From Gammaproteobacteria bacterium (GTDB lineage Bacteria > Pseudomonadota > Gammaproteobacteria > UBA9214), in the NCBI GenBank assembly GCA_020344335.1, contig CP070821.1:2483139-2515911 (forward strand): DNA of 32,773 nucleotides, read 5' to 3'. How positions within the stretch are numbered: position 1 is the stretch's first letter; each line of letters begins with the position of its first letter. The translations under genes were made by a program, and so were the position numbers. Shown piece after piece: positions 16,737 to 27,118 of this stretch. The notes under the pieces were generated by a model that saw only the letters and a program-made list of their open reading frames with translations, had not been told where the DNA came from and made no database searches.

Positions 16737-17207
16737 ATGTTTACGTTTCTGCTGACACTACAGATCATTATTTCCATAAGCATTATTACCCTGGTGATGC
16801 TGCAGCATGGCAAGGGTGCCGATATGGGCGCTGCCTTTGGCAGCGGTTCATCGGGAACGGTGTTCGGTGCACGCGGATCGGGATCGTTTTTCAGTCGGGC
16901 CACCGCCATCCTCGGCGCGCTCTTTTTTATTAACTGCCTGTTGATCGCCTCCCCGCTGGTGCGTACCGCGGGAGATGATACCGGCAGTCTGGCCGAACAA
17001 ATCGAGCAGCAGGAAGCGGCCGCAGCGGAACAGGCGGCCGAGACAGCCGAACAAGCCGAGACGAAAGGCCAGGAAGTACCGACGGACGTTCCGGCCTTGA
17101 CCGATGAGCCTGCTGCCGGCAGCGATGTTCCGGATGTCCCGACTGCTGCCGGGGATGTCCCAGAGACACCTGCTGCGCCAGTCGGCAAGGAAGACCTGCC
17201 CGAATAG
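16737..17207 (+). CDS. secG: Preprotein translocase subunit SecG
   Basis: SecG is the small accessory subunit of the SecYEG channel in the inner membrane. The 156 residues have the typical two TM helices (about 3-22 and 55-73). Between them lies the conserved cytosolic loop MLQHGKGADMGAAFGSGSSG and FGARGSGSFF. From residue 80 on there is a long, low-complexity tail rich in Glu, Ala and Pro (AEQIEQQEAAAAEQAAETAE, then PTDVPALTDEPAAG). It makes the protein about 45 residues longer than the E. coli form (110). ATG 16737 fits the hydrophobic start; Shine-Dalgarno weak. tRNA-Leu begins 35 nt after the stop and may be co-transcribed. Confidence 0.97.
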   Translation: MFTFLLTLQIIISISIITLVMLQHGKGADMGAAFGSGSSGTVFGARGSGSFFSRATAILGALFFINCLLIASPLVRTAGDDTGSLAEQIEQQEAAAAEQAAETAEQAETKGQEVPTDVPALTDEPAAGSDVPDVPTAAGDVPETPAAPVGKEDLPE

Positions 17208-17242
17208 CTGGCCGACTTGCCGGTCGAATCCTGGTATAGCAA

Positions 17243-17327
17243 GCCGATGTGGTGGAATTGGTAGACACGCTGTCTTGAGGGGGCAGTGGCGAAAGCCGTG
17301 CCGGTTCGACTCCGGCCATCGGCACCA
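17243..17327 (+). tRNA. tRNA-Leu (anticodon GAG)
   Basis: An 85-nt class II tRNA with acceptor arms GCCGATG/CATCGGC, discriminator A and encoded CCA. The anticodon stem is CTGTC/GGCAG with loop TTGAGGG, so the anticodon is GAG at 17277-17279 (reads CTC/CTT). The variable arm is GGCGAAAGCC-like and the T arm CCGGTTCGACTCCGG. It sits between secG and nuoA, as in many gammaproteobacteria. No separate promoter is obvious, so transcription from tpiA-secG is likely. Confidence 0.97.
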
Positions 17328-17388
17328 ACATTCTTTCAGTAGCACGGTAGCGAAGACCTGCCGTGTAATCATTGCGCAGACAGTCTTC

Positions 17389-17414
17389 CCGCAGGAGCGT
17401 CATGCGGTTTTTCT
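17389..17414 (+). terminator. Intrinsic terminator after tRNA-Leu
   Basis: CCGCA (17389-17393) pairs with TGCGG (17403-17407) around a 9-nt loop and is followed by TTTTTCT. The stem is short (5 bp), but the T-run is good. It would end the tpiA-secG-tRNA transcript before the nuo promoter. A second hairpin, CACGG...CCGTG, lies just upstream (17343-17365). Confidence 0.5.
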
Positions 17415-17474
17415 ATACCCCTAAAAACAATCCTAACTCAATGATATTTATATAATAATCAGGGAAAGGCCGGC

Positions 17475-17504
17475 TTGACACTTGTTGCCCGTCTGGCCTA
17501 GACT
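17475..17504 (+). promoter_or_regulatory. Probable sigma70 promoter of the nuo operon
   Basis: A perfect -35, TTGACA (17475-17480), is followed after 18 nt by TAGACT (17499-17504), which matches TATAAT at 4 of 6. Transcription would begin near 17511, leaving a leader of about 80 nt before nuoA. An AT-rich tract (about 17417-17460) lies immediately upstream and could act as an UP-like or regulator-binding region. Confidence 0.6.
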
Positions 17505-17589
17505 GCAGCCTCTTTTTCCGTGGCCAGTCGGAATTAACTAAAACAAAAACCGCGCGGGCATTCCCGAGCGCTGTGCAGAGACGAGAGTG

Positions 17590-17946
17590 ATGCTGGAAAA
17601 CTACCTGCCCATCATGATCTTCATCGCGATCGGTATCGCCATCGGCGTACTCCCGGTGCTGGCCGGATTCGTCCTGGGACCCCGCAAGCCCGACAGCGAA
17701 AAACTTTCCCCCTATGAATGCGGTTTCGAGGCCTTCGAGGACAGCCGCATGCGCTTCGACGTGCGTTACTACCTGGTCGCCATCCTGTTTATTATTTTCG
17801 ATCTCGAGATTGCCTTCCTGTTTCCCTGGGCCATCGTGCTTGATTCCATCGGCATGTTCGGTTTTATCGCGATGATGATTTTCCTCGGCATCCTGGTGAT
17901 CGGCTTTATCTACGAATGGAAGAAAGGTGCCCTCGAATGGGAATAG
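17590..17946 (+). CDS. nuoA: NADH-quinone oxidoreductase subunit A
   Basis: A small membrane subunit at the junction of the complex I arms. The 118 residues have three TM helices (about 8-28, 60-82, 88-108). Between helices 1 and 2 the cytosolic loop has the conserved [23 protein letters not shown], with Cys-Gly-Phe/Glu typical of the quinone-site region. ATG 17590 gives the usual N-terminus; GTG 17587 lies one codon upstream, and a purine-rich ACGAGAG precedes both. It is the first gene of the nuo operon, and its last 10 nt overlap nuoB. Confidence 0.98.
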   Translation: MLENYLPIMIFIAIGIAIGVLPVLAGFVLGPRKPDSEKLSPYECGFEAFEDSRMRFDVRYYLVAILFIIFDLEIAFLFPWAIVLDSIGMFGFIAMMIFLGILVIGFIYEWKKGALEWE

Positions 17947-18413
17947 AAGGAATATTGAAAGAGGGCTATATCACCACCTCCGCAGACGCGCTGATCAACT
18001 GGGCGCGCACCGGTTCCATGTGGCCAATGACCTTCGGCCTGGCCTGCTGTGCGGTAGAGATGATGCAGGCCGGCGCCTCGCGCTATGATCTCGACCGTTT
18101 CGGTGTCGTTTTCCGAGGCAGCCCGCGCCAGTCCGATGTCATGATCGTGGCCGGCACGCTGTGCAACAAGATGGCGCCCGCGCTGCGCAAGGTCTATGAC
18201 CAGATGGCGGAACCACGCTGGGTGATTTCCATGGGGTCCTGCGCGAACGGCGGTGGTTATTACCATTATTCCTATTCAGTGGTGCGTGGTTGTGACCGCA
18301 TTGTGCCCGTCGATATTTACATACCCGGTTGCCCGCCAACTGCGGAAGCGCTGCTGTACGGCATCCTGCAGCTGCAGAACAAGATCAAGCGTACCAATAC
18401 GATTGCCCGGTAA
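17937..18413 (+). CDS. nuoB: NADH-quinone oxidoreductase subunit B (cluster N2)
   Basis: NuoB is the peripheral-arm subunit holding the terminal 4Fe-4S cluster N2, which passes electrons to quinone. Of its 158 residues the ligands are all visible: tandem Cys37-Cys38 (LACCAVEM), Cys102 (MGSCANGG) and Cys132 ([13 protein letters not shown]). The start [17 protein letters not shown] is the usual proteobacterial form. The frame is open 7 codons earlier, but ATG 17937 fits the family and overlaps nuoA by 10 nt, implying coupling. nuoC follows after 11 nt. Confidence 0.99.
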   Translation: MGIEGILKEGYITTSADALINWARTGSMWPMTFGLACCAVEMMQAGASRYDLDRFGVVFRGSPRQSDVMIVAGTLCNKMAPALRKVYDQMAEPRWVISMGSCANGGGYYHYSYSVVRGCDRIVPVDIYIPGCPPTAEALLYGILQLQNKIKRTNTIAR

Positions 18414-18424
18414 GGGGCATTACC

Positions 18425-19183
18425 ATGGCAGACAAAATCACCCAGCTAGCGGAGCAACTGCAGGATCGACTTGGAGAAGGCCTGCAGGAGATAACGATCG
18501 AGGCGGGTGAAGTCACTATCGAGGTGGCCCCTGAAGATCTGCTCGAGGTGGCCACGCAACTGCGTGATCTGGCGGAGTTCGGTTTCGAAATCCTGGTGGA
18601 TTTATGCGGTGTGGACTATGCAAACTATGGCAAGGACGAATGGGCGACCGAGGAAACCAGCGGCAGCGGCTTCAGCCGCGGCGTCGATGCGCAGACCGCG
18701 GGCCGCCTGCAGGTGGTGACTGAGGACCTGGTGGTGGAGAAGCCGAGCGCACCGCGCCGCTTCGCCGCTGTCATGCACTTGTTGTCTGTAAAGAATAACC
18801 AGCGCCTGCGGGTACGCATCTATGCCCCGGACGATGACCTGCCGGTGATCCCGTCCGTGACTTCGATCTGGAGCAGTGCCGACTGGTACGAGCGCGAGGC
18901 CTTCGACCTGTACGGCATCCTGTTTGATGGCCATCCCGACCTGCGCCGCCTGCTGACCGACTACGGTTTTATCGGCCACCCGTTCCGCAAGGATTTTCCG
19001 CTGACTGGCAACGTGGAAGTCATTTACGACCCGGAAAAACAGCGCGTCGTCTACCAGCCGGTTACCATAGAACCGCGGGTACTGGTGCCCAAAGTGATTC
19101 GTGCCGCAAAAGTGACCGGGCCGGAACCCGTTGAAGATGACAGTGGCGCTGAAGAAGCAGCGGCTGCCGGGCAGGCGGAATAG
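18425..19183 (+). CDS. nuoC: NADH-quinone oxidoreductase subunit C
   Basis: A 30-kDa peripheral-arm subunit that packs against NuoD. The 252 residues include the signature [20 protein letters not shown] and the following [22 protein letters not shown]. It is a stand-alone gene, not fused to nuoD. Two features lengthen it beyond many homologues: an insertion-like stretch after [11 protein letters not shown] (about residues 65-100) and an acidic, Ala-rich tail ([19 protein letters not shown]). ATG 18425 has AAGGGG 7 nt upstream; an open upstream frame inside nuoB is not used. nuoD begins 3 nt after the stop. Confidence 0.98.
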   Translation: MADKITQLAEQLQDRLGEGLQEITIEAGEVTIEVAPEDLLEVATQLRDLAEFGFEILVDLCGVDYANYGKDEWATEETSGSGFSRGVDAQTAGRLQVVTEDLVVEKPSAPRRFAAVMHLLSVKNNQRLRVRIYAPDDDLPVIPSVTSIWSSADWYEREAFDLYGILFDGHPDLRRLLTDYGFIGHPFRKDFPLTGNVEVIYDPEKQRVVYQPVTIEPRVLVPKVIRAAKVTGPEPVEDDSGAEEAAAAGQAE

Positions 19184-19186
19184 GAC

Positions 19187-20440
19187 ATGCCGGAGATCCG
19201 TAATTTCACCCTGAACTTCGGTCCACAGCATCCGGCCGCCCACGGGGTATTGCGCCTGGTGCTGGAGATGGACGGCGAGGTGATCGAGCGTGCCGATCCG
19301 CATATCGGGCTGCTGCACCGCGCAACGGAAAAGCTCGCCGAGAGCAAACCCTGGAACCAGAGTATCGGTTACATGGACCGGCTCGACTATGTCTCCATGA
19401 TGTGCAACGAGCATGGCTACGTGCTGGCGATGGAAAAACTGCTGGGCATCACTCCGCCGCTGCGCGCGCAGTACATCCGTGTCTTGTTCGACGAAATCAC
19501 ACGCATACTGAACCACCTCCTCTGGATCGGCGCGCATGGTCTGGATGTGGGCGCGATGACCATGTTCCTGTATGCCTTCCGCGAGCGCGAGGATCTGATG
19601 GACCTGTATGAAGCCGTCTCCGGTACTCGCATGCATGCGACCTATTACCGGCCCGGCGGCGTCTACCGCGACCTGCCGGATACCATGCCGCAGTATCAGG
19701 CGTCGAAGTGGCACAGCCAGAAGGAGGTCGATAGGAAGAACGAAAAACGCCAGGGCAGCATGCTCGATTTTATCGAGGCCTTCACCGAGCGTTTCCCGGG
19801 CTGTGTGGATGACTATGAGACCCTGCTGACCGACAATCGCATCTGGAAACAGCGCACCGTCGGTATCGGTGTCGTGTCACCGGAACGCGCCCTGCAACTC
19901 GGCTTCAGCGGTCCCATGCTGCGCGGCTCCGGTGTGGAGTGGGACCTGCGCAAGAAACAGCCCTACGAAGTCTATGATCGAATGGATTTTGATATCCCGG
20001 TCGGCACCACCGGCGATTGCTATGACCGTTACCTGGTGCGCATCGAGGAGATGCGACAGTCGAACCGGATCATCCGGCAGTGCGTCGACTGGTTGCGCAG
20101 CAATCCGGGCCCGGTGATGCTGGACGACCACAAACTGGTACCGCCGCGTCGCGAAGAGATGAAGGCGGACATGGAAGCACTGATCCATCACTTCAAGCTG
20201 TTTACCGAGGGGTTCTGCGTGCCGGAGGGCGAGGCCTATGCCGCCATAGAGCACCCGAAGGGGGAATTCGGTGTGTATATCATTTCCGACGGTGCCAACA
20301 AGCCGTACCGTCTGAAAGTGCGCGCCCCCGGTTTTGCCCATCTGTCTGCTATGGACGAGATGGTGCGCGGCCACATGCTGGCCGACGTGGTGGCCGTGAT
20401 CGGCACCCAGGATATCGTGTTCGGGGAGATTGACCGCTGA
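19187..20440 (+). CDS. nuoD: NADH-quinone oxidoreductase subunit D
   Basis: A 49-kDa subunit, related to NiFe-hydrogenase large subunits, that forms most of the quinone pocket with NuoB. The 417 residues begin [20 protein letters not shown]; His15 and His19 lie in the conserved quinone-site beta-hairpin. [13 protein letters not shown], MNCxx-type [11 protein letters not shown] and [17 protein letters not shown] follow, and it ends with the family-typical DIVFGEIDR. The hydrogenase-type cysteines are absent, as expected for complex I. The stop shares one base with the nuoE ATG (TGATG). Confidence 0.99.
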   Translation: MPEIRNFTLNFGPQHPAAHGVLRLVLEMDGEVIERADPHIGLLHRATEKLAESKPWNQSIGYMDRLDYVSMMCNEHGYVLAMEKLLGITPPLRAQYIRVLFDEITRILNHLLWIGAHGLDVGAMTMFLYAFREREDLMDLYEAVSGTRMHATYYRPGGVYRDLPDTMPQYQASKWHSQKEVDRKNEKRQGSMLDFIEAFTERFPGCVDDYETLLTDNRIWKQRTVGIGVVSPERALQLGFSGPMLRGSGVEWDLRKKQPYEVYDRMDFDIPVGTTGDCYDRYLVRIEEMRQSNRIIRQCVDWLRSNPGPVMLDDHKLVPPRREEMKADMEALIHHFKLFTEGFCVPEGEAYAAIEHPKGEFGVYIISDGANKPYRLKVRAPGFAHLSAMDEMVRGHMLADVVAVIGTQDIVFGEIDR

Positions 20441-20949
20441 TGACCGGAACGGCACAAACCCGCAAGTCCGACCTGCTCACGACAGAGGCGCGTGCGCAGA
20501 TCGATGCCTGGCTGGCGAAATACCCGGCTGACCAGAAGCAGTCGGCCGTGCTGACGGCACTGCATGCGGCGCAGGAACAGAACGGCGGTTGGGTCAGCCG
20601 TGAACTGATGGACGCGGTCGCGGATTACCTTGAAATACCGCCGGTGCGGGTCTACGAGGTCGGCACCTTTTATTCCATGATCGAGCTGGAGCCTGTCGGT
20701 CGTAACATGGTGGCACTGTGCACCAACCTGTCCTGCATGCTGTGCGGCGCAGACAAGATCGTGGCGCATGTAGAAGAGAAGCTCGGTATCAAGCTCGGGG
20801 AAACCACGACGGACGGGCGTATTACCCTGAAGCTGGAAGAAGAGTGCCTGGCTGCATGTGCCGGCGGACCGATGATGACGGTCAACGGTCATTACCACGA
20901 GCATCTCACCCCGGAAAAGGTGGATGAGATCCTGGACGGGCTGGAGTAA
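20440..20949 (+). CDS. nuoE: NADH-quinone oxidoreductase subunit E (2Fe-2S cluster N1a)
   Basis: A thioredoxin-like 24-kDa subunit of the NADH-dehydrogenase module. The 169 residues have an N-terminal helical part (residues 1-75 or so) and a 2Fe-2S domain with ligands Cys94, Cys99 (LCTNLSCMLCG) and Cys136, Cys140 (ECLAACAGGP). The start overlaps the nuoD stop by one base, and nuoF starts 3 nt after the stop, preceded by GGAG. Length and motifs are normal. Confidence 0.99.
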   Translation: MTGTAQTRKSDLLTTEARAQIDAWLAKYPADQKQSAVLTALHAAQEQNGGWVSRELMDAVADYLEIPPVRVYEVGTFYSMIELEPVGRNMVALCTNLSCMLCGADKIVAHVEEKLGIKLGETTTDGRITLKLEEECLAACAGGPMMTVNGHYHEHLTPEKVDEILDGLE

Positions 20950-20952
20950 TAC

Positions 20953-22254
20953 ATGACGGTACAGATCTGTTTTGACACCCTGCAGTTTGACGAGCCGTGG
21001 ACGCTGGATAATTACCTCAAGGTCGGTGGTTACCAGGCCTGGGAAAAGATCCTGCGGGAAAAGACCCCGCCCGAGGAAGTTATCGAGGAAGTGAAGACCT
21101 CGGGCCTGCGTGGCCGTGGCGGTGCCGGCTTCCCAACCGGCCTCAAGTGGAGCTTCATGCCGCGCACCGCACCGGTAGCAAAATATATAGTCTGCAACTC
21201 GGATGAATCCGAGCCCGGCACCTGCAAGGACCGCGACATCCTGCGCTACAACCCGCATGCACTGGTCGAGGGCATGGCGATTGCCGGTTATGCCATGGGG
21301 GCCACTGTTGGTTACAACTACATGCGCGGTGAATTTCACCATGAACCGTTCGAGCGGTTCGAACAGGCCTTGATCGAGGCGCGCGCCGCCGGGTTCCTGG
21401 GCAGTAACCTTCTCGGGTCCGGGGTTGATTTCGAGTGTCACGGGCATCTCGGTGCCGGTGCCTATATCTGCGGCGAGGAAACCGCACTGCTGGAATCACT
21501 GGAAGGCAAGAAGGGCCAGCCGCGCTTCAAGCCGCCGTTTCCGGCCAACTTCGGCCTGTACGGCAAGCCCACCACCATCAATAACACCGAGACACTGGCC
21601 TCGGTACCGGCCATTATGCGGAACGGCGGCCAGTGGTTCCTGGAGCTCGGCAAGCCGAACAACGGCGGTGTGAAGATCTTTTCCGTCTCCGGGCATGTCA
21701 ACAAGCCCGGCAATTTCGAGGTACCGATGGGCATCCCGTTCAGGGAACTACTGGAGATGGCCGGCGGTGTCCGCGACGGCCATGAACTCAAGGCCGTCAT
21801 CCCTGGCGGATCTTCCATGCCGGTGATGCCCGCGGAAATCATTATGGAAACCGACATGGACTATGACTCCTTGTCGAAGGCGGGTTCTGCACTGGGTTCC
21901 GGCGGTGTCATGGTGATGGATGATTCCACCTGCATGGTGCGCGCGCTGATGCGCATCGCGCGCTTTTACTATGCAGAGTCCTGCGGCCAGTGCACGCCGT
22001 GCAGGGAAGGCACCGGCTGGATGTACCGCGTGATCAAGCGTATCGAGGAAGGGCAGGGGCGCCCGGAAGACCTCGATCTGCTGGAAAGCGCGGCCGGCCA
22101 GATCGAGGGTCGCACCATCTGCGCCTTTGGTGATGCCGCTGCCTGGCCGGTACAGAGTTTCCTGAAACATTTCCGCGAGGAATTCGAGTACCACATCACC
22201 CACAAGCGCTGCCTGGTCGGTGACGCTGCTGCATCGGAAGGAGAGGCGGCGTGA
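20953..22254 (+). CDS. nuoF: NADH-quinone oxidoreductase subunit F (NADH, FMN, cluster N3)
   Basis: NuoF is the 51-kDa subunit where NADH is oxidised by FMN. The 433 residues include [18 protein letters not shown] (nucleotide loop, about 51-68), [15 protein letters not shown] and [20 protein letters not shown]. The 4Fe-4S ligands are Cys344, Cys347 and Cys350 ([15 protein letters not shown]) plus Cys390 ([13 protein letters not shown]). The C-terminus ends EGEAA. Its stop overlaps the nuoG GTG (GTGA). Confidence 0.99.
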   Translation: MTVQICFDTLQFDEPWTLDNYLKVGGYQAWEKILREKTPPEEVIEEVKTSGLRGRGGAGFPTGLKWSFMPRTAPVAKYIVCNSDESEPGTCKDRDILRYNPHALVEGMAIAGYAMGATVGYNYMRGEFHHEPFERFEQALIEARAAGFLGSNLLGSGVDFECHGHLGAGAYICGEETALLESLEGKKGQPRFKPPFPANFGLYGKPTTINNTETLASVPAIMRNGGQWFLELGKPNNGGVKIFSVSGHVNKPGNFEVPMGIPFRELLEMAGGVRDGHELKAVIPGGSSMPVMPAEIIMETDMDYDSLSKAGSALGSGGVMVMDDSTCMVRALMRIARFYYAESCGQCTPCREGTGWMYRVIKRIEEGQGRPEDLDLLESAAGQIEGRTICAFGDAAAWPVQSFLKHFREEFEYHITHKRCLVGDAAASEGEAA

Positions 22255-24647
22255 GTGCACACCCCGAGATCCCGCCGGAAGAAGCCGTGACCGTCCATGT
22301 CGACGGCCGCGAGTTCCGGGTGCGCAAGGGGGCCATGATCATCGAGGTTACCGATGCCGCCGGTATCAGCGTGCCGCGCTTCTGCTATCACGAGAAACTC
22401 TCGGTCGCAGCCAACTGCCGCATGTGCATGGTTGAAGTGGAAAATGCGCCGAAACCGCTGCCGGCCTGTGCAACGCCGGTAGCCGATGGCATGAAAGTGT
22501 ACACGCGCTCGGATGTCGCGCAGGGTGCGCAGAAGGCAGTGATGGAATTTCTGCTCATCAACCACCCGCTGGACTGCCCGATCTGCGACCAGGGCGGGGA
22601 ATGCGAACTCCAGGACCTCGCACTTGGCTACGGACGCGATGTGTCGCGTTTCACGGAAAAGAAACGCGTGGTGAAGGACAAGTACATTGGACCGCTGATC
22701 GCTACCGACATGACGCGCTGCATCCACTGCACGCGCTGTATCCGTATGCTCAGCGAGGTTGCCGGCAAGATGGAACTCGGCGCTACGGGTCGCGGCGAGA
22801 ACATGGAAATCGGCACCTATATCGAGCAGTCACTGGAATCCGAGCTGTCCGGCAATGTCATCGACGTGTGCCCGGTTGGCGCGCTGACCTCCAGGCCATT
22901 CCGCTTCAAGGCGCGTGCCTGGGAACTTAACCAGCATGCCAGCATCGCACCACATGATTCCATCGGTTCCAATATCTATGTGCATACCCGCCGGGGCAGG
23001 GTGATGCGGGTCGTACCGCGCGAGAACGAGGAGATCAACGAGGTATGGCTGTCGGATCGCGACCGCTTCAGCTACGAGGGCCTCTACAGCGATGATCGCC
23101 TGACAGCTCCGATGGTCAAGGTCGAGGGCCGCTGGGAAGAGACCGACTGGGACACTGCGTTGCGCGCCGCCGTCGACGGCTTGCGTTCCATTGCAGATAA
23201 ATCGGGCGCGGATCAGCTCGGTATGCTGGTATCACCGACGGCGACGCTGGAGGAAATGTTCCTCGCCCAGGCGATAGCCCGCGGCCTCGGGACACACAGC
23301 GTCGATCATCGCCTGCGGCGGTCGGATCCCTGCGACCAGGACAGTGCCCCGCTGGCACCGCTGCTCGGGATGCCTCTGGAGCAACTTGAAGCGATCAACG
23401 CGGCACTGGTGGTCGGGGCCAACCCGCGCAAGGAACAGCCGATTGCCGGTCATCGCCTGCGCAAGGCGGCACTGGCCGGTGCCAGTATCATGTTCGTCAA
23501 CCCGGTAGATTACGAGTTCCTGTTCCCGGTGCATGCACGTGCCGTCGTGCCGCCGTCACAGATGCCGCAGGTGCTCGCCGGGATTTGTGCCTGTTTTCCG
23601 GGTGTCGGCAGCAAGGCGCCGGAGGCGGTGCGTTCCCTGATTGCCGGCGCCAGACCGGATGCCGACCAGCAGGCCATGGCCAATGCCCTGAAAGAGGCCG
23701 ATGCGGCCACCGTGTTACTCGGCAACACGGCCGCGGCACATCCGCAGGCTTCACTGATCCGCGCACTGGCAGGCGTGATTGCCGAGGCCAGTGGTGCCGT
23801 GCTCGGGTTCCTGCCGGAGTGCGTCAACAGCGTGGGCGGCTGGCTGGCGGGTACCGTGCCGCATCGCGGCCCGGCCGGCGAGCTGGTGGCAACGCCCGGC
23901 ATGGATGCCCGCATGATGTGCGCGCAGCCGCGCAAGGGGTACGTACTGTTCAACGTGGAACCGGAATACGACTGCAATGACGGGGCCGGTACCCTGCGTG
24001 CCATTGCCGGTGCCGACTTCGTGGTGTCACTGGGTCCGTGGGCCGGCGCTTCCATCAAGGCCAGTGCCGATGTGCTGCTGCCGATCGGCGCATTCACCGA
24101 AACTTCCGGTACCTTCGTCAATGCCGAGGGCCGCTGGCAGAGTTTTACCGCGGTGGCCCCGGCGTATGCCGACAGCCGTCCCGGGTGGAAGGTGCTGCGC
24201 GTACTCGGCAACCTGCTGCAACTGGACGGATTTGAATACACGAGCACGGAAGAGATTCGGGATGACCTGCGCCGGCGGGTCGATGCGGCGTCCGGGTTTT
24301 CCGCTGCGGTAGCCAACTGCGTGGCCGACGTTGCAAAGGGTAACGGACTGGAACGCATCGGGGATGTACCGATTCATGCCGCCGATGCCCTGGTGCGCCG
24401 CGCGGCCTCCCTGCAGCAGACGCCGGATGCCACTGGGATCGCTGCCCGCATGTGTGCCGCACAGGCGGAGAAATCAGGCGTCGGGGACGGCACGACCATC
24501 AAGGTGCTGCAGGATGACCACGTCGCCCGCATTGCGCTGGCGATCGACGAGCGGGTGCCGGAAGGCTGTATCTGGCTGCCGAGCGCAACCCGCGCCACCG
24601 CCGAACTGGGGCCGTACTTCGGTTCCGTGACCATAGAAAAGATTTGA
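22251..24647 (+). CDS. nuoG: NADH-quinone oxidoreductase subunit G
   Basis: The 75-kDa iron-sulfur subunit carrying electrons from NuoF inward, 798 residues. In order: a 2Fe-2S ferredoxin domain (Cys45, Cys56, Cys59, Cys73), cluster N5 with one His ligand (His105, Cys109, Cys112, Cys118 in [14 protein letters not shown]), cluster N4 (Cys157, Cys160, Cys163 and Cys207 in RCIHCTRC and DVCPVG), then a molybdopterin-oxidoreductase-like region (about 220 to the end) without obvious cofactor residues. GTG 22251 has AAGGAG 7 nt upstream and overlaps nuoF by 4 nt. A 21-nt gap precedes nuoH. Confidence 0.98.
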   Translation: MSAHPEIPPEEAVTVHVDGREFRVRKGAMIIEVTDAAGISVPRFCYHEKLSVAANCRMCMVEVENAPKPLPACATPVADGMKVYTRSDVAQGAQKAVMEFLLINHPLDCPICDQGGECELQDLALGYGRDVSRFTEKKRVVKDKYIGPLIATDMTRCIHCTRCIRMLSEVAGKMELGATGRGENMEIGTYIEQSLESELSGNVIDVCPVGALTSRPFRFKARAWELNQHASIAPHDSIGSNIYVHTRRGRVMRVVPRENEEINEVWLSDRDRFSYEGLYSDDRLTAPMVKVEGRWEETDWDTALRAAVDGLRSIADKSGADQLGMLVSPTATLEEMFLAQAIARGLGTHSVDHRLRRSDPCDQDSAPLAPLLGMPLEQLEAINAALVVGANPRKEQPIAGHRLRKAALAGASIMFVNPVDYEFLFPVHARAVVPPSQMPQVLAGICACFPGVGSKAPEAVRSLIAGARPDADQQAMANALKEADAATVLLGNTAAAHPQASLIRALAGVIAEASGAVLGFLPECVNSVGGWLAGTVPHRGPAGELVATPGMDARMMCAQPRKGYVLFNVEPEYDCNDGAGTLRAIAGADFVVSLGPWAGASIKASADVLLPIGAFTETSGTFVNAEGRWQSFTAVAPAYADSRPGWKVLRVLGNLLQLDGFEYTSTEEIRDDLRRRVDAASGFSAAVANCVADVAKGNGLERIGDVPIHAADALVRRAASLQQTPDATGIAARMCAAQAEKSGVGDGTTIKVLQDDHVARIALAIDERVPEGCIWLPSATRATAELGPYFGSVTIEKI

Positions 24648-24668
24648 ACGGGTAACAACACACTCATC

Positions 24669-25700
24669 ATGGCTGAGTTCTGGGAATTTATCAGGGAACC
24701 GTTTTTCATCACGCTCTGGATCGTTGCGATCCTGGTGCCATTACTGCTGGGTGTGGCTTACCTGACCTATGCCGAGCGCAAGATCATCGGCTACATGCAG
24801 GTGCGTATCGGGCCAAATCGCGTCGGACCGCGCGGCTGGTTGCAGCCGATCGCGGACGCCCTCAAGCTGCTTATGAAGGAAATCATCGTCCCGCAGAACT
24901 CCAACCGCTTTCTGTTCCTGATTGCGCCGATGATTTCCATAGCCCCGGCGCTGGCTGCCTGGGCGGTGATGCCGTTTACCGACCGGCTGGTGCTGGCGAA
25001 CATCGATGCGAGCCTCTTGTACATACTCGCCCTGACCTCCATGGGTGTGTACGGCGTGATCATCGCGGGCTGGGCATCGAACTCCAAGTACGCGTTTCTC
25101 GGTGCGATGCGATCCGCGGCACAGATCGTGGCCTATGAGATTGCCATGGGGTTTGCACTGGTCGGCGTATTGATTGCCGGTGGCAGTCTGAACCTGGTGG
25201 ATATTGTTCAGGCCCAGCAGGGCAGCCTGGTGCACTGGTTCTGGCTGCCGCTGTTTCCCCTGTTCCTGGTTTATTTTATTTCCGGTGTCGCCGAGACCAA
25301 CCGCGCACCGTTCGATGTTGCGGAAGGGGAGTCCGAGATCGTCGCCGGTTTTCACGTCGAATATTCGGGCATGGCGTTCGCCGTGTTCTTTCTTGCCGAA
25401 TACGCCAACATGATCCTGATCGCGGCGCTGGCGGCCCTGATGTTCCTGGGCGGCTGGCTGTCGCCGTTCGAGGGTACCTGGTTTGAATCATGGTTCGCGT
25501 GGGTGCCCGGGATCTTCTGGCTGCTGGTCAAGACGTCGCTGTTCCTGTTCTGCTTTCTGTGGTTTCGTGCCACCTTTCCGCGCTACCGCTATGACCAGAT
25601 CATGCGGCTGGGCTGGAAGGTGTTCATCCCGATCACCATTGTCTGGATCGTGGTGGCCGGCGGCCTGGTCGTTGGTGAAGTCGGTCCCTGGTTTAACTGA
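24669..25700 (+). CDS. nuoH: NADH-quinone oxidoreductase subunit H
   Basis: A membrane subunit linking the quinone chamber to the proton-pumping arm. The 343 residues have about eight TM helices. Both family signatures are present: [20 protein letters not shown] (from about residue 34) and [18 protein letters not shown] (about 206-223), with the charged residues of the proton/quinone funnel. ATG 24669 places the first helix at about residues 14-32; upstream sequence lacks a strong Shine-Dalgarno. It follows nuoG and is 8 nt from nuoI. Confidence 0.99.
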   Translation: MAEFWEFIREPFFITLWIVAILVPLLLGVAYLTYAERKIIGYMQVRIGPNRVGPRGWLQPIADALKLLMKEIIVPQNSNRFLFLIAPMISIAPALAAWAVMPFTDRLVLANIDASLLYILALTSMGVYGVIIAGWASNSKYAFLGAMRSAAQIVAYEIAMGFALVGVLIAGGSLNLVDIVQAQQGSLVHWFWLPLFPLFLVYFISGVAETNRAPFDVAEGESEIVAGFHVEYSGMAFAVFFLAEYANMILIAALAALMFLGGWLSPFEGTWFESWFAWVPGIFWLLVKTSLFLFCFLWFRATFPRYRYDQIMRLGWKVFIPITIVWIVVAGGLVVGEVGPWFN

Positions 25701-25708
25701 GGCAGATT

Positions 25709-26197
25709 ATGGATAGATTAAGCAACTTCCTGAAAAGCCTTACATTAAGCGAGTTACGCAAGGGCCTGGGTGTGACCGGGCGCCACCTGTTCAGGCGCAA
25801 GATCACGGTGCAGTACCCGGAAGAGAAGACCCCGCAGTCGAATCGTTTCCGTGGCCTGCATGCGCTGCGCCGCTACCCCAACGGCGAGGAGCGCTGCATC
25901 GCCTGCAAGCTGTGCGAGGCCGTGTGCCCGGCACTGGCGATTACCATCGAGGCGGAAGAGCGCGACGACGGCACGCGACGCACCACGCGCTACGACATCG
26001 ACCTCTTCAAGTGCATCTACTGCGGCTTCTGCGAGGAATCCTGCCCGGTGGATTCCATCGTCGAGACACGTATCTATGAATATGCCTTCGAGGAGCGTGG
26101 CGAGAACATCATGACCAAGGAGATGCTGCTGGCCGTTGGCGACAAGTATGAAGAACAGATTGCAAGGGACCGCATGCAGGATGCGGCCTACAGGTAA
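25709..26197 (+). CDS. nuoI: NADH-quinone oxidoreductase subunit I (clusters N6a, N6b)
   Basis: An 8Fe ferredoxin-like subunit relaying electrons to NuoB. The 162 residues carry two 4Fe-4S motifs, Cys63, 66, 69, 73 ([13 protein letters not shown]) and Cys102, 105, 108, 112 ([13 protein letters not shown]). The linking [14 protein letters not shown] is typical. An N-terminal amphipathic helix anchors it to the membrane arm. ATG 25709 follows nuoH closely, and nuoJ starts 5 nt after its stop. Confidence 0.99.
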   Translation: MDRLSNFLKSLTLSELRKGLGVTGRHLFRRKITVQYPEEKTPQSNRFRGLHALRRYPNGEERCIACKLCEAVCPALAITIEAEERDDGTRRTTRYDIDLFKCIYCGFCEESCPVDSIVETRIYEYAFEERGENIMTKEMLLAVGDKYEEQIARDRMQDAAYR

Positions 26198-26202
26198 CTA
26201 CG

Positions 26203-26811
26203 ATGGGTTTTGAACGCTTCGTCTTTTATGTGTTTGCGGTCATCCTGGTGTATGCCGCCGCGAGGGTGATTACCGTACGCAACCCCGTGCACGCGGTACT
26301 GCACCTGGTACTGGCATTCTTTACCTGTGCCGGCCTGTGGCTGTTGCTGGAAGCGGAATTTCTCGCCATCACGCTGGTGCTGGTGTATGTGGGGGCAGTG
26401 ATGGTGCTGTTCCTGTTCGTGGTGATGATGCTGGATATCAATGTCTCGCCGTTGCGCGAGGGGTTCGTGAAATACCTGCCCATGGGTTTTGTCGTCGCGC
26501 TGCTGATATTTGCCGAGATGTTCATGGTGCTCGGCGTGAAGAATTTCGGTGCCCAGGCCGTCGCGATTCCCGAGCGTCATGGCGCGGATTACAGCAATAC
26601 CCGCGAGATTGGCAACGTGCTGTATACCGATTATGTCTACCCGTTCGAGATCGCCTCGGTCATCCTGCTGGTGGCCATTATTGCGGCAATCGCGCTGACC
26701 ATGCGCCGCCGGCCGGACACCCGGTCCCAGGATCCGGTCGCCCAGGTCGCGGTGAGGCGGGAGGACCGGGTGCGTTTGGTGAAAATGAAGACGGAAGAGA
26801 AAAGCGGATGA
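26203..26811 (+). CDS. nuoJ: NADH-quinone oxidoreductase subunit J
   Basis: A five-helix membrane subunit of 202 residues. The conserved [21 protein letters not shown] segment (TM3, about 63-83, with its pi-bulge region and the Tyr/Gly pair) is intact. A periplasmic loop ([20 protein letters not shown]) and the last TM ([19 protein letters not shown]) follow. The C-terminal tail is basic and polar ([12 protein letters not shown]...). The stop overlaps the nuoK start by 4 nt (ATGA). Confidence 0.98.
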   Translation: MGFERFVFYVFAVILVYAAARVITVRNPVHAVLHLVLAFFTCAGLWLLLEAEFLAITLVLVYVGAVMVLFLFVVMMLDINVSPLREGFVKYLPMGFVVALLIFAEMFMVLGVKNFGAQAVAIPERHGADYSNTREIGNVLYTDYVYPFEIASVILLVAIIAAIALTMRRRPDTRSQDPVAQVAVRREDRVRLVKMKTEEKSG

Positions 26812-27113
26812 TAGCCCTGTCCGATTACCTGATCCTGGGCGCCATCCTGTTCGGCCTGAGCGTGGCCGGGATCTTTCTGAATCGCAAGAACGTCATCATC
26901 CTGCTGATGGCCATCGAGCTGATGCTGCTGGCGGTCAACATGAACTTCATTGCATTTTCCTATTTTCTCGGGGACATAGCCGGGCAGGTGTTCGTGTTCT
27001 TTATCCTGACGGTTGCTGCGGCCGAGGCCGCCATCGGTCTCGCGATCCTCGTGGTGCTGTTTCGCAACCGGCAGACGATCAATGTCGATGACCTGGATAC
27101 CATGAAAGGCTGA
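26808..27113 (+). CDS. nuoK: NADH-quinone oxidoreductase subunit K
   Basis: A three-helix, MrpC-like proton-channel subunit of 101 residues (100 in E. coli). It reads [21 protein letters not shown]..., with the conserved membrane glutamates in [16 protein letters not shown] and in [15 protein letters not shown] 26808 overlaps the nuoJ stop and is supported by GGAAGAG upstream. The frame is open far upstream inside nuoJ, but that part is not coding. nuoL follows after 5 nt. Confidence 0.99.
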   Translation: MIALSDYLILGAILFGLSVAGIFLNRKNVIILLMAIELMLLAVNMNFIAFSYFLGDIAGQVFVFFILTVAAAEAAIGLAILVVLFRNRQTINVDDLDTMKG

Positions 27114-27118
27114 TCCGG

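Noticed and set aside
20236-21447. 403-codon open frame antisense to nuoD-nuoE-nuoF
   Set aside because: It is a mirror of three well-conserved genes with no domain or start signal of its own.
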